64,000 nucleotides of DNA from NCBI RefSeq assembly GCF_002738225.1, contig NZ_PEBQ01000093.1, forward strand, positions 124,001 through 188,000, given 5' to 3'. The notes beneath the pieces were generated by a model. That model did not search any database. It saw only the letters and a program-made list of their open reading frames with translations, and had not been told where the DNA came from. The DNA comes from Acetobacter pomorum. Its GTDB lineage: Bacteria > Pseudomonadota > Alphaproteobacteria > Acetobacterales > Acetobacteraceae. Below, piece by piece: positions 56,282-64,000 of this stretch. The first letter of the stretch is position 1, and each line of letters opens with the position of its first letter. The position numbers and the translations under genes are program-made.

Positions 56282-56791
56282 ATGTCTGGAAGACTGTTTG
56301 GCTCACCCATGTTTTTAGGGTTTGATCATCTTGAGCAGATGCTCGAACGCGCCAGCAAGGGATCGGGCGATGGATATCCGCCCTATAATATTGAGCAGAT
56401 TGCCCCCAACGGCCTGCGGATCACATTAGCTGTAGCAGGCTTTAAAATGGATGACTTGCAGATTACGCAGGAAGATAATCAGCTTGTTATTCGTGGCCGG
56501 CAGATGGAAGACGGAGAGGAACGTGTTTTTCTGCACCGGGGCATTGCCTCCCGCCAGTTTCAGAAAGCGTTTGTGCTGGCGGAAGGGATAGAAATTGGCG
56601 GGGCATGGCTGGATAACGGTCTGTTGCATATAGACCTATTTCGCCCCCAGCCGGAGGTGCGTGTGAAACGCATTGAAATTGTGCAGGGTGGGCAAAAAAA
56701 TGGCCGCGCATCTGCTGCCGGGGGTGGCAGTGTGCTCAAGGCCCGCTCATCGCGCATGCTGCGCCCAGTGATGGACGTGGATGAAAGCTGA
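56282..56791 (+). CDS. small heat shock protein (Hsp20/alpha-crystallin)
   Basis: A 169-residue ATP-independent holdase. The ATG follows AAGGAGGAGG. Residues ~35-130 are the alpha-crystallin domain (YNIEQIAPNGLRITLAVAGF, ENQ-like NQLVIRGRQ, and GAWLDNGLLHIDLFRPQPE in place of the A-x-x-x-n-GVL motif). The Arg/Ser-rich tail is longer than in IbpA. It lies directly upstream of a DUF1150 gene, the usual alphaproteobacterial pairing. A heat-shock promoter candidate and a foldable leader precede it. Confidence 0.95.
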   Translation: MSGRLFGSPMFLGFDHLEQMLERASKGSGDGYPPYNIEQIAPNGLRITLAVAGFKMDDLQITQEDNQLVIRGRQMEDGEERVFLHRGIASRQFQKAFVLAEGIEIGGAWLDNGLLHIDLFRPQPEVRVKRIEIVQGGQKNGRASAAGGGSVLKARSSRMLRPVMDVDES

Positions 56792-56809
56792 CCCAACAAG
56801 GAGGACGCC

Positions 56810-57076
56810 ATGAAAAGTTCCATCTACAACGGTAGCGCCCCCGTTATGCCACATGCGGCTGAACGCCCCGCAGATGTTCGCCAGCTTTCAGAAAGCCAGT
56901 TCCGCTCCCTTGGGCTGCGCGAAGTTGCCTATACGCGCCCGGCCCTGATGGAAGATGATGAAGTGGGCTGCGCCATTTATGCGGCTGATGGATCTTTGCT
57001 GGCCGTAGTGGAAGATATTGAAACCGCATGGGGCGCGATTGTGCAAAATGACATGATTCCCGCCAGTTTGCAGTAA
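56810..57076 (+). CDS. DUF1150 family protein
   Basis: An 88-residue protein with LGLREVAYTRPALMEDDEVG, then CAIYAADGSLLAVVEDIETA as the core of DUF1150. Such proteins are small, mostly found in alphaproteobacteria, and frequently follow an Hsp20 gene, as here (18 bases away, with AGGAGG). Function is unknown; co-induction with heat shock is inferred. A strong bidirectional terminator closes the pair. Confidence 0.9.
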   Translation: MKSSIYNGSAPVMPHAAERPADVRQLSESQFRSLGLREVAYTRPALMEDDEVGCAIYAADGSLLAVVEDIETAWGAIVQNDMIPASLQ

Positions 57077-57116
57077 GGGTAGCCAACCTGCGGGCCATTG
57101 CGGTTTTACCAGATAG

Positions 57117-57150
57117 AAAAAAGGATCGGTGGATGACCGATCCTTTTTTT
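57117..57150. terminator. bidirectional terminator between the DUF1150 gene and hpf
   Basis: AAAAAAGGATCGGT (57117-57130) and ACCGATCCTTTTTT (57136-57149) form a perfect stem around GGATG, with A and T runs on both sides. Confidence 0.95.
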
Positions 57151-57169
57151 ATTGCGTAACGCGTGCGGC

Positions 57170-57790
57170 TTAGCTTGGGTTTGTATCAATCCAGCCGATA
57201 TTGCCATCATCCCGCCGGTAAACCAGGCTTACCTGCTTGTTGGCCGCATTGCGGAATAGCAAAAAGGAAATGCCCGCCAGATCAAGCCGCATAACGGCCT
57301 CCCCAACACTGAGGACGGGAATATCCGTGGGCTGTTCGGCAATAATGGCGGCAAAGGTTTCTGTATCCGTGCCTTCCGGCTGGGTGGCCAGCACGGGTTT
57401 TTCCACACTGGATTCAGAAGGAAGAGGGCTTTCATTAAGGGGTTGCAGCACATAGGTGCGGCCACTTTGTGTGGCGGCCTGCCGTTGTGCGCCACGTGCG
57501 TGGGATGTTACGCGGCGGTTATAGCGGCGCAGGCGTTTGGCAATATGCTCTGCGGCATCATCAAAGGCACCATTGGCATCTGCGGCTTCTCCTTCACCGC
57601 GCAATACAAGGCCGCTGCCGGTGCGTACATTGATATCGCAGGTAAAAAACGAACGCGCCTTGCTGAAGGTCACCTGTGCTTGCAGGGCTTTGTCAAAGTA
57701 TCGTTCCGCTAGGTTGCCAAGGTGGGAATTGACCCGGTGCTTGAGGGCATCGGAAAGATCAATCTGTTTACCTGAAACCTGAATATGCAT
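57170..57790 (-). CDS. hpf: ribosome hibernation promoting factor, long form
   Basis: A 206-residue ribosome-silencing protein. The N-terminal S30AE domain (MHIQVSGKQIDLSDALKHRV, then HLGNLAERYFDKALQAQVTF) binds the decoding centre. A linker of ~45 residues leads to the C-terminal dimerisation domain (VLSVGEAVMRLDLAGISFLLF, then NKQVSLVYRRDDGNIGWIDT) that joins two 70S into 100S. AAGGAAC lies ~10 bases upstream. rpoN, commonly next to hpf, is absent here. Confidence 0.96.
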   Translation of the reverse strand: MHIQVSGKQIDLSDALKHRVNSHLGNLAERYFDKALQAQVTFSKARSFFTCDINVRTGSGLVLRGEGEAADANGAFDDAAEHIAKRLRRYNRRVTSHARGAQRQAATQSGRTYVLQPLNESPLPSESSVEKPVLATQPEGTDTETFAAIIAEQPTDIPVLSVGEAVMRLDLAGISFLLFRNAANKQVSLVYRRDDGNIGWIDTNPS

Positions 57791-58143
57791 AGAACGTCGT
57801 TCCTTGCTGCTAAGTGGCAGAAACTCCAGACCTGAACAAATGCCGGCACCAAATGAGAACCGGTTTTTTGCTTCAGGTTCAACCGGATCGCCTTGTTACG
57901 TTACGCCAATTATGTGTAACGCTTCCTTCATATTTGGGCATGGGTGGTGGCGTGTGTCCATGCCTTTCGTTTCAAATATAATGCAGGACAGAACTTCCGG
58001 GTTGCATGGCTGTGTAAAAAGCAGAGAGCAGGCTTGCAGTAGGCAAACAGGCATGCCTATCAATAACAGGACATAAAACCATGCTGGTATGGGGCAGCCT
58101 GTCTGCCAAAACGATGTTTGTCTGACAGGAGAGTATATTTTTC
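57791..58143. other. intergenic region between hpf and the small membrane protein gene
   Basis: This 353-base divergent gap holds no gene that I can support. It should contain the promoters of hpf and of the small membrane protein. An inverted repeat, CGTTAC (57899-57904) and GTAACG (57916-57921) with an 11-base spacer, lies 110-130 bases upstream of hpf and could be an operator. Confidence 0.5.
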
Positions 58144-58446
58144 ATGCTGTTGCGTTCTGCCCCCCCTGTTGAAATGCCTAAAATGCCACGTGGGCAGATG
58201 GTGCGCGTTAAACTGGGGTGTATGGCCGGGCTGGGCATTTTGTATGGCGCATTTGTGTGGCATTTGGCGCACGAAAAAATAGCTCCGCGGCCTCATCCGG
58301 CGGCACGGGTTGCCATCCGGTTTATCAAGGTGCCCATGGTGCTTCCGCCTGCGCCACCATCTGTTGCACCTGCGCTTGTGCAGCCAGATCCGGTTGTGTT
58401 TTCGCCCCCAAAACTGGTGCTGCGCCATGCGGGCCAGCGCCGTTAG
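58144..58446 (+). CDS. small single-pass membrane protein, proline-rich
   Basis: A 100-residue protein that I do not recognise. AGGAGAG lies 12 bases before the ATG. Residues ~22-40 form one membrane helix (RVKLGCMAGLGILYGAFVWH). The remainder is Pro/Val-rich and basic (PMVLPPAPPSVAPALVQPDP), as in small TonB-like or envelope-linker proteins. Its order before the MOSC gene, 30 bases away, suggests co-transcription. Confidence 0.6.
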   Translation: MLLRSAPPVEMPKMPRGQMVRVKLGCMAGLGILYGAFVWHLAHEKIAPRPHPAARVAIRFIKVPMVLPPAPPSVAPALVQPDPVVFSPPKLVLRHAGQRR

Positions 58447-58476
58447 GGCATGACCTGTATGTAGGGAGTTTGCGGC

Positions 58477-59316
58477 ATGGTGGGCCCAAGCATTGCCAGC
58501 ATGCATATTTACCCCGTTAAAGGGTTACGCGGGCTTTCTCTCACGCAGGCCAGATTATGGCCTTGGGGGCTGGAGGCAGATCGGCGCTGGATGGTGGCAG
58601 ATTTGCAGGGCCGGTTTATAACCCAAAGAACGTGCCGGAATATGGCGCTAATTAGCGCTGTGCCTACGCAGGAGGGGCTGGTGTTACGCAAAGCCGATGC
58701 ATCTGCCTGTTACGTGCATTTTCCCGATACGCATGCGCCTGTGCGCTCTGTAACGGTATGGAAAGATACGGTGCAGGCGCGGGATGCAGGAGAGGATGCG
58801 GCGCTGTGGCTGGAGAAGGCTTTGGGGCAACCATGCAGGCTTGTCTGGATGGATACGCCCCGGCAGGCGCGTCTGCGCCATCTGGATGGGGCGGAGGTGC
58901 CGGTTTCCTTTGCAGATGGCTACCCGCTACTGGTGGCCAATATGGCATCTTTGGCTGATTTGAACACACGTTTGCCTAAGGGGCAGGCTGTGCCTATGGC
59001 GCGGTTTCGGGCCAATATTGTGGTGCAGGATGCACCAGCATGGGCCGAGGATGGCTGGATGCGTATTGGCGTTGGCACGGCCATTTTGCGTATTCTGGCC
59101 CCATGTTCGCGCTGTGTGGTGACAACAATTGATCAGACCACAGCAGAAATTCCCAACCCCAAGGAGCCACTGGCCACGTTGGCGGCCTTCCACCGCACGC
59201 CCAAAGGGGTGATGTTTGCGCAAAACGCAGTGGTGGAGCAGTCTGGCTTAATAGAGGTGGGGGCCCCTGTGCGTGTATTGGATACCGGGCCATCCAACCT
59301 GCTGGCCGAGGGTTAG
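58477..59316 (+). CDS. MOSC-domain protein (YcbX-like)
   Basis: A 279-residue protein with the N-terminal MOSC beta-barrel (IYPVKGLRGLSLTQARLWPWGL, then RRWMVADLQGRFITQR) and the C-terminal MOSC domain (MARFRANIVVQD and ILAPCSRCVVTTIDQTTAE with the conserved Cys). Relatives (YcbX, mARC) bind molybdenum cofactor and reduce N-hydroxylated compounds; YcbX usually also has a ferredoxin domain, absent here. Its stop overlaps the convergent lptB stop by four bases. Confidence 0.92.
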   Translation: MVGPSIASMHIYPVKGLRGLSLTQARLWPWGLEADRRWMVADLQGRFITQRTCRNMALISAVPTQEGLVLRKADASACYVHFPDTHAPVRSVTVWKDTVQARDAGEDAALWLEKALGQPCRLVWMDTPRQARLRHLDGAEVPVSFADGYPLLVANMASLADLNTRLPKGQAVPMARFRANIVVQDAPAWAEDGWMRIGVGTAILRILAPCSRCVVTTIDQTTAEIPNPKEPLATLAAFHRTPKGVMFAQNAVVEQSGLIEVGAPVRVLDTGPSNLLAEG

Positions 59317-60140
59317 AGCGAGAAGCTCTCACCCAGATACACGCGGCGCACATCTTCATGGGCCACAATTTCTTCTGGCACACCCTGCATCAGCACCTGC
59401 CCGCTGTGCATGATGTAGGCGCGGTCAATCACTTCCAGCGTTTCACGCACGTTATGGTCGGTAATCAGCACGCCAATGCCGCGATCCTTGAGGTGAGACA
59501 CCAGATCACGAATTTCCCCCACGGCAATGGGGTCAATCCCGGCCAGTGGTTCGTCTAGCAGAATGTAATGGGGCTGGCTGGCCAGTGCACGGGCAATTTC
59601 CAGACGGCGGCGTTCCCCCCCTGAAAGGGCGAGGGAAGGCGAGCGGCGCAGATGGCTGATACCAAATTCGCTCAACAGCCCATCCAGCATGACCTGCCGC
59701 TGGTCCGGGTCTGGTTCCACCACTTCCAGCGCGGCCAGAATGTTCTGCTCCACATTCAGGCCACGGAAAATACTGGCTTCCTGCGGCAGATAGCCAATGC
59801 CCAGCCTTGCGCGCCGGTACATAGGCAACTGCGTAATATCCGCACCATCCAGCGTGATAGAGCCGGTATCAGGCTGCACAAGGCCCACAATCATGTAAAA
59901 GCTGGTGGTCTTGCCCGCACCGTTTGGCCCCAGCAGGCCCACGGCTTCCCCCCGATGCACTTCGATGGAAACGTTTTTCACCACCTCGCGCTTTTTGTAG
60001 CTTTTGCCAATGCCGCGGGCATACAGGCCGTGGCCGGGGCGATGCGGGGCATGAATATCGGTCGGTTCGGGGCCAAGTTCCACACCCACAACTTCTTCAC
60101 GCACCGTTTCTTCCGACGTCCAGGTGACTTCCTGATTCAT
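59313..60140 (-). CDS. lptB: LPS export ABC transporter ATP-binding protein
   Basis: A 275-residue ATPase that powers LPS extraction with LptF and LptG. Walker A GLLGPNGAGKTTSFYMIVG, the Q-loop, signature ALSGGERRRLEIARAL and Walker B YILLDEPLAGIDPIA are intact. A ~35-residue N-terminal extension precedes the domain. Located directly after lptA, with lptC and kdsD upstream. LptF, LptG and LptD are not seen in this window. Confidence 0.96.
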   Translation of the reverse strand: MNQEVTWTSEETVREEVVGVELGPEPTDIHAPHRPGHGLYARGIGKSYKKREVVKNVSIEVHRGEAVGLLGPNGAGKTTSFYMIVGLVQPDTGSITLDGADITQLPMYRRARLGIGYLPQEASIFRGLNVEQNILAALEVVEPDPDQRQVMLDGLLSEFGISHLRRSPSLALSGGERRRLEIARALASQPHYILLDEPLAGIDPIAVGEIRDLVSHLKDRGIGVLITDHNVRETLEVIDRAYIMHSGQVLMQGVPEEIVAHEDVRRVYLGESFSL

Positions 60141-60142
60141 GC

Positions 60143-61219
60143 TTATTTCCTGTCCGACGTATCGCCGTTATTGGGCACAACCAGCCCGCTTACCCGGCTG
60201 CCGGGGCGTTCTGTCATGGTGGCTATGCCTGTGTGCATATTGATAATGGCGGCAGCGCCCTGAATCTGGTTTGGCCCGCGGGTGATATGCACGTTGCCAA
60301 CAATACGGGCAATGCCGGTATCAGGCACATACACCCCACGTTCCCCCGTTACGATTTCTGTTTGCGTGTGCACCCACACATGGCCAAAGGCGTTTACCTT
60401 TTCCAGCTTGCCCGAACCACTGCTGAGCGGATCTGAACTGCTGGTGTTGCTGGCCTGCTGCTGTGGCTGTGCACTCTGATCTGGCGGGGCGCTGTAGCCC
60501 ACCAGCACATCGGCCCGGATCTGGCGCTGATCATTGGTGGTGACGGTGGCATTGCCGCGCCCGATGGAAATACGCTGTTGCGAGTAATATTCCATCGAAT
60601 CTCGCGCTGTCAGCACATCCTGCGGGGTGGTCAGCTTCATGGCCTTGCCGGTCATGACAAGTACGGCCTGATCCATGTCATACACGGCTTTATCACCCCA
60701 AGCCTGATCGGTCTGGGTGAAGATGTGCACGTGGCCTATGGCTTCAAGCCGGAAAATTTCGTTGGCGCCGGAATCCTGATCATCCCCACCAGCGGCTTTT
60801 TGCCCGCCTGCATCAGCGCCACCAGTGGTGGCTGGTGCTGGAGGTGGCTGATCCGTGCTGGCTGGGGGTGTTGCCGGAGCAGTGCCGTTGGCGGCCGGGG
60901 TCTGCACGCTTGCCGGTTTTGCACCATCTGCCGCGCCGGGGGTTGGGGCTTTTTTGCGGTAATAGGCAATCAGCTTATCTGCCGTAACCGTAACATCCCC
61001 ACGGATAGCTTTTGCCTGATCATAGGCCGTGACTTTTTTCTGGTTCTGGTCCCAGTCAAACCCACCAGCGGCGGTAACGGTAATCTGCCCCCCGTGGGAC
61101 ATATCAATGGCCTGTGCCAGTGCTGTGCCGGAAAGGGCCAGCATGGCACATGGCAATGCCGCCATAACGGCAGACGCAACACGCAGAGTAGGGGAAGAGC
61201 AGGTAAAAAGGCGGCGCAT
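60143..61219 (-). CDS. lptA: LPS transport periplasmic protein LptA (OstA)
   Basis: A 358-residue protein, nearly twice the E. coli length (185). Signal peptide: MRRLFTCSSPTLRVASAVMAALPCAMLAL to ALAQA. The LptA/OstA beta-jellyroll begins ITVTAAGGFDWDQNQKKVTAYDQ, and continues with GDVTVTADKLIAYYRKK. A ~75-residue Ala/Pro/Gly-rich insert (KPASVQTPAANGTAPATPPA) interrupts the domain and a second repeat block follows (ALVMTGKAMKLTTPQDVLTA). The ATG at 61219 lies right behind the lptC stop (TGATATG); the longer frame to 61267 overlaps lptC. Confidence 0.9.
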   Translation of the reverse strand: MRRLFTCSSPTLRVASAVMAALPCAMLALSGTALAQAIDMSHGGQITVTAAGGFDWDQNQKKVTAYDQAKAIRGDVTVTADKLIAYYRKKAPTPGAADGAKPASVQTPAANGTAPATPPASTDQPPPAPATTGGADAGGQKAAGGDDQDSGANEIFRLEAIGHVHIFTQTDQAWGDKAVYDMDQAVLVMTGKAMKLTTPQDVLTARDSMEYYSQQRISIGRGNATVTTNDQRQIRADVLVGYSAPPDQSAQPQQQASNTSSSDPLSSGSGKLEKVNAFGHVWVHTQTEIVTGERGVYVPDTGIARIVGNVHITRGPNQIQGAAAIINMHTGIATMTERPGSRVSGLVVPNNGDTSDRK

Positions 61220-61220
61220 A

Positions 61221-61958
61221 TCAGGAAGCCTTGCCTTTGGGGGATGAATCACTGTGGCGGTCATCATTCAGGATCAACTGGCCGGGGCCGCGGAACTGGG
61301 CAATGCCCTCATGCTGGGCCAGCAGATAGCCCTTGGCATCAAGCGATCCAAAAGGCCCTTCGGCCCGCACCCATGAATCAGAGGCAATAATGCCGCGTTT
61401 GACATCAATATCGGCTACGGGGCTGTGCATCATCAGGCCATCATCGCGGTACAGGGTCACTTCTCCGGTCAGATCAAGGATCTGGGCATGCTGCATGTAA
61501 ACGCCTTTTTGCGATTCAACCAAAAGCCAGCTTCCGCCCTGTGTCAGCAAATCGGCCTTGGGGTGTATCAGATCCATCCGGTTGTCGTTGACCTGATGCG
61601 CGCTGTCCGCCGTAATCATAAACGGGCGGTTGTGCTCATCCACCCCGCGATACGTGGCACCTATCAGGTTGCCGCTTTCAATTTTAACCTTGGCCAGTTC
61701 CTTAATGGTGGTCTGGTTAGCGCTTAGCAGCCTATCTACCTCCGGCCATACGGCAATGGTGGCCAGCAGCACCAAGGCTGTTGCGGGCAGCACCCATTTG
61801 GCCCAGCGCAGCATGGTGCGGCGGCGCGCCAGCTTGGCGGCATCTGGCAGTTTGCGCAACTGGGCAGATGGGGCAAGCCGTTCGCGCTGGCGGCGGATGG
61901 TTTCTTCCGACCGGGCAAAGTCGGCCCTTTGTGGGCGTTTGTCTTCCGGGCTGGTCAT
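61221..61958 (-). CDS. lptC: LPS export protein LptC
   Basis: A 245-residue protein with one N-terminal membrane helix near residues 50-70 (WAKWVLPATALVLLATIAVW) and a periplasmic jellyroll (IESGNLIGATYRGVDEHNRPF, then LTGEVTLYRDDGLMMHSPVA). It passes LPS from LptBFG to LptA. Its GTG/ATG start overlaps the kdsD stop by four bases. The ~45-residue Arg/Ala N-terminal cytoplasmic part is longer than in E. coli. Confidence 0.93.
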   Translation of the reverse strand: MTSPEDKRPQRADFARSEETIRRQRERLAPSAQLRKLPDAAKLARRRTMLRWAKWVLPATALVLLATIAVWPEVDRLLSANQTTIKELAKVKIESGNLIGATYRGVDEHNRPFMITADSAHQVNDNRMDLIHPKADLLTQGGSWLLVESQKGVYMQHAQILDLTGEVTLYRDDGLMMHSPVADIDVKRGIIASDSWVRAEGPFGSLDAKGYLLAQHEGIAQFRGPGQLILNDDRHSDSSPKGKAS

Positions 61959-62968
61959 CCAACCCCGGCTCGGATCAGGTCATGCACATGCACAACGCCT
62001 ATGGGTTTGCGTTCATCATCCAGCACAAAAAGGGATGTAATGGGCCTTTTGCGCTCGTTCATCAGCCGCAGGGCTTCAGAAGCAAAAATACCCGGCCCTA
62101 TAGTGAGCGGTGAATCGTTCATGACATCTTTCGCCAACGTGGTCGTCAGGTCGTGATCAAGCGCACGGCGCAGGTCACCATCCGTGATCAGCCCCGCCAA
62201 GGTGCCATTCTCACCCAGAATGGCCACGCATCCTAGCGCCTTGTGCGTCATTTCCACAATAACGTCACGCATGGGGGTGTTGGGTGTGGCCAATGGCATG
62301 GCGTTATCTGTGCGCATCAGCTCCCGCACGGTGCGCAGGCGCGCGCCTAAGCGGCCGCCGGGGTGGTAGGTGCCAAAATCTGTGGCGGTAAAGCCGCGCT
62401 GGCGCAGCAGAGCCACAGCCAGAGCATCACCAAATGCAAGTTGGGTGAGGGTACTGGTGGTGGGGGCCAGCCCCATCGGGCAGGATTCCGGCAAAGATGG
62501 CAGGGTAAGTGCCACGGTTGCGGCAGAAGCCAGAGTGGAATGGGCACGGCTGGTTACAGCCAGCAGCGGCAGGCCCGTGCGGCGGGCATGGGCGGCAATG
62601 TCTCCCAATTCCGTGGTTTCTCCGGAGTTGGAAAAAGCCAGAACGGCATCCCCTTTCTGCACCATCCCCAGATCACCGTGGGATGCCTCTGCCGGGTGCA
62701 CAAATATGGCGGGCGTGCCGGTGCTGGCCAGTGTGGCCTGTACCTTGCGCGCAATATGGCCGGATTTACCAATGCCGGTTACAACCACACGCCCTGGCAG
62801 CGCCAGAATAATGTCTATGGCCTCGGCAAAGGCGCCGCCCAACCCTACGGGGTTTTCCAGTGCCTCTGCCAGTGCATCCAGCCCCGCACGTTCTGTGCGC
62901 ACAACGTCTGCCGCCTCTACGCCGGGGGAGGAGGAAGCCTGCGAGCTGATAGGGGTGGACATGTTCAT
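61955..62968 (-). CDS. kdsD: arabinose 5-phosphate isomerase
   Basis: A 337-residue enzyme that converts ribulose 5-phosphate to arabinose 5-phosphate for Kdo synthesis. The SIS domain has VVVTGIGKSGHIARKVQATLA, FVHPAEASHGDLGMV and SNSGETTEL. Two CBS domains follow at the C-terminus (NTPMRDVIVEMTHKALGCVAI and SEALRLMNERKRPITSLFVLD). It forms a transcription unit with lptC, lptA and lptB, as in many proteobacteria. Confidence 0.95.
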   Translation of the reverse strand: MNMSTPISSQASSSPGVEAADVVRTERAGLDALAEALENPVGLGGAFAEAIDIILALPGRVVVTGIGKSGHIARKVQATLASTGTPAIFVHPAEASHGDLGMVQKGDAVLAFSNSGETTELGDIAAHARRTGLPLLAVTSRAHSTLASAATVALTLPSLPESCPMGLAPTTSTLTQLAFGDALAVALLRQRGFTATDFGTYHPGGRLGARLRTVRELMRTDNAMPLATPNTPMRDVIVEMTHKALGCVAILGENGTLAGLITDGDLRRALDHDLTTTLAKDVMNDSPLTIGPGIFASEALRLMNERKRPITSLFVLDDERKPIGVVHVHDLIRAGVG

Positions 62969-63016
62969 GCCGAGCCGATCCGGTTGACCAGAAAAAGAAA
63001 TGCGAAAACGCGTGAC

Positions 63017-63670
63017 TTACGCGCGGTGAGAGAAAATATCCGGGTCTTCATACCCCAGCAGGTCCAGCCGGGCGCGGGCGGGCAGGAAGTCATAACAGGC
63101 CTGCGCCAGTTCACGCCGGCCTTCACGCTCCAGCAGGGCAGACATTTTATCCCATAACGCATGAAGATACAGTACGTCCGATGCCGCATAGGCCAATTGT
63201 TCGGGCTTGAGTTCCAGCGCACCCCAATCCGATGTCTGCTGCTGTTTGCTCAGCTCCACGCCCAGCATGTCACGGCACAGGGCGGCAAGGCCGTGGCGGT
63301 CTGTAAAGGTGCGCACAAGGCGGGCGGCAATTTTGGTGCACACCACCGGGCTTACGGTAATGCCCAGCGCATGCTGCAGAATGGCCACGTCAAACCGTGC
63401 AAAATGCATGATCTTGGTGATGGACGGATCTGCCATAACACGCTTGAGGTTGGGGCAATCATACCCCTTGCCCCCAAGGGAGGGGGGGATGATCTGCACC
63501 AGATGTGCCGTGCCATCACCGGCAGAAAGCTGCACAAGGCACAGTCTGTCCCGGTGCGGGTTCAGGCCCATTGTTTCCGTATCCACGGCCACGGACCCAC
63601 TAAAGGTCACGTTGTCTGGAAGATCGTTCCGGTGCAGTGTAATGGCACCTTCGGATGGGGCAGAGGTCAT
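63017..63670 (-). CDS. ribonuclease D-type 3'-5' exonuclease, short form
   Basis: A 217-residue DEDDy exonuclease. VAVDTETMGLN holds the first Asp and Glu, HFARFDVAILQ the second Asp, and YAASDVLYLHALW the Tyr and last Asp of the active site. The HRDC domain of E. coli RNase D is absent. ATG at 63670 has AGGAG eight bases upstream; the open extension beyond is not family-like. Such short forms are widespread in alphaproteobacteria upstream of kdsD. It should trim 3' ends of tRNA or other structured RNA. Confidence 0.93.
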   Translation of the reverse strand: MTSAPSEGAITLHRNDLPDNVTFSGSVAVDTETMGLNPHRDRLCLVQLSAGDGTAHLVQIIPPSLGGKGYDCPNLKRVMADPSITKIMHFARFDVAILQHALGITVSPVVCTKIAARLVRTFTDRHGLAALCRDMLGVELSKQQQTSDWGALELKPEQLAYAASDVLYLHALWDKMSALLEREGRRELAQACYDFLPARARLDLLGYEDPDIFSHRA

Positions 63671-63874
63671 AACCCGCTCCTGCGTGTTCTGTTGCTGTAT
63701 GCTGTTGTGTTCCAGACCGATACAGCCGGCGTGATGGAATGTCCATTCCTGCACGTTGTGTATGGCGCTGTTATGGCGGCGGCGCACATTTATATGCGGG
63801 ATAGGCGCAGGCAGGCGGAATGCGCTAGAAGGGCCTTATCTGTTACACCCTTAATAACCCGGAACTGTGTGTTT

Positions 63875-64000
63875 ATGCGTCAACCTCGTCATGGCCGTCC
63901 TGCGCGGCGCCCTCGTGTTTCTTCTGCTGGTGGGCGAGAAGGCGCGCCTTCGGCTCCGGCAGGCACATGCTGGCTGTTTGGCACGCACGCAGTGGCCGCA
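63875..64000 (+). CDS. SpoU-family rRNA/tRNA 2'-O-methyltransferase, N-terminal fragment
   Basis: The window ends 42 codons into this gene. A basic/Ala-rich leader (MRQPRHGRPARRPRVSSAGG) is followed by TCWLFGTHAVAA, the beginning of the substrate-binding domain of RlmB/TrmH-type methyltransferases (usually '(L/Y)GxHAVxAAL'). It probably methylates 23S rRNA. The fragment is too short to name the target. Confidence 0.7.
   Translation, partial: MRQPRHGRPARRPRVSSAGGREGAPSAPAGTCWLFGTHAVAA

Overview
The window is chromosomal DNA of an alphaproteobacterium of the acetic acid bacteria, most likely Acetobacter or a close relative. This is inferred from three things: gene order in the conserved blocks is alphaproteobacterial (rpmH-rnpA-yidC-engB-argB; pyrH-frr-uppS-cdsA-dxr-rseP-bamA-skp-lpxD-fabZ-lpxA-lpxI; rpoZ-rel/spo-acpS-lepB-rnc-era); there is a membrane-bound PQQ glucose dehydrogenase, typical of oxidative fermenters; and codon use is GC-rich at third positions. 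Almost every base is in a housekeeping gene. No insertion sequence, prophage, CRISPR array or rRNA was seen; the only tRNA is tRNA-His.

Layout. 1-9.2 kb: the end of an SMP-30/gluconolactonase-like gene, an MFS transporter, a small unknown gene, typA, a small secreted Lys/His-rich protein resembling acid-shock protein Asr, then dadA, a TrxB-like ferredoxin-NADP reductase and icd on the minus strand. 9.2-11.9 kb is the most accessory-looking stretch: a 703-residue probable glycosyltransferase with a helical-repeat middle, a 94-residue Cys/His protein, and tRNA-His. 11.9-20.9 kb: an aminotransferase, glnB-glnA (nitrogen), gcd (glucose oxidation), a small two-gene regulator unit with a LexA-like protein that lacks the expected catalytic lysine, and lepA. 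20.9-27.7 kb: metX-metW, a DEAD-box RNA helicase with a long leader, a secreted EEP-family nuclease overlapping a carbonic anhydrase gene, a NYN-domain RNase-like protein and folK.

27.7-33.5 kb: rpoZ, the bifunctional (p)ppGpp enzyme, acpS, lepB, rnc and era. 33.5-46.3 kb: a long co-directional block that couples nucleotide and translation functions (pyrH, frr) to the envelope: undecaprenyl phosphate (uppS), phospholipid (cdsA), isoprenoid (dxr), envelope proteolysis (rseP), outer-membrane protein assembly (bamA, skp) and lipid A (lpxD, fabZ, lpxA, lpxI), followed by glyoxalase I. 46.3-53.7 kb: a small membrane protein with an H-box-like segment, rpmH-rnpA-yidC-engB-argB, then dapD-dapE and an unknown membrane protein. 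53.7-64 kb: truA-fmt-def on the minus strand, hsp20 with its DUF1150 partner, hpf, a small membrane protein, a MOSC protein, then lptB-lptA-lptC-kdsD-RNase D on the minus strand (LPS transport and Kdo synthesis), and the start of a SpoU-type rRNA methyltransferase.

No clearly new multi-gene system was found. The best leads are the orphan glycosyltransferase-like protein, the Asr-like protein, the coupled micro-ORF plus S24-like regulator, the orphan H-box membrane protein, the nuclease whose start lies inside the carbonic anhydrase gene, and several strong intergenic RNA hairpins (glnB-glnA, pyrH-frr, hsp20 leader).
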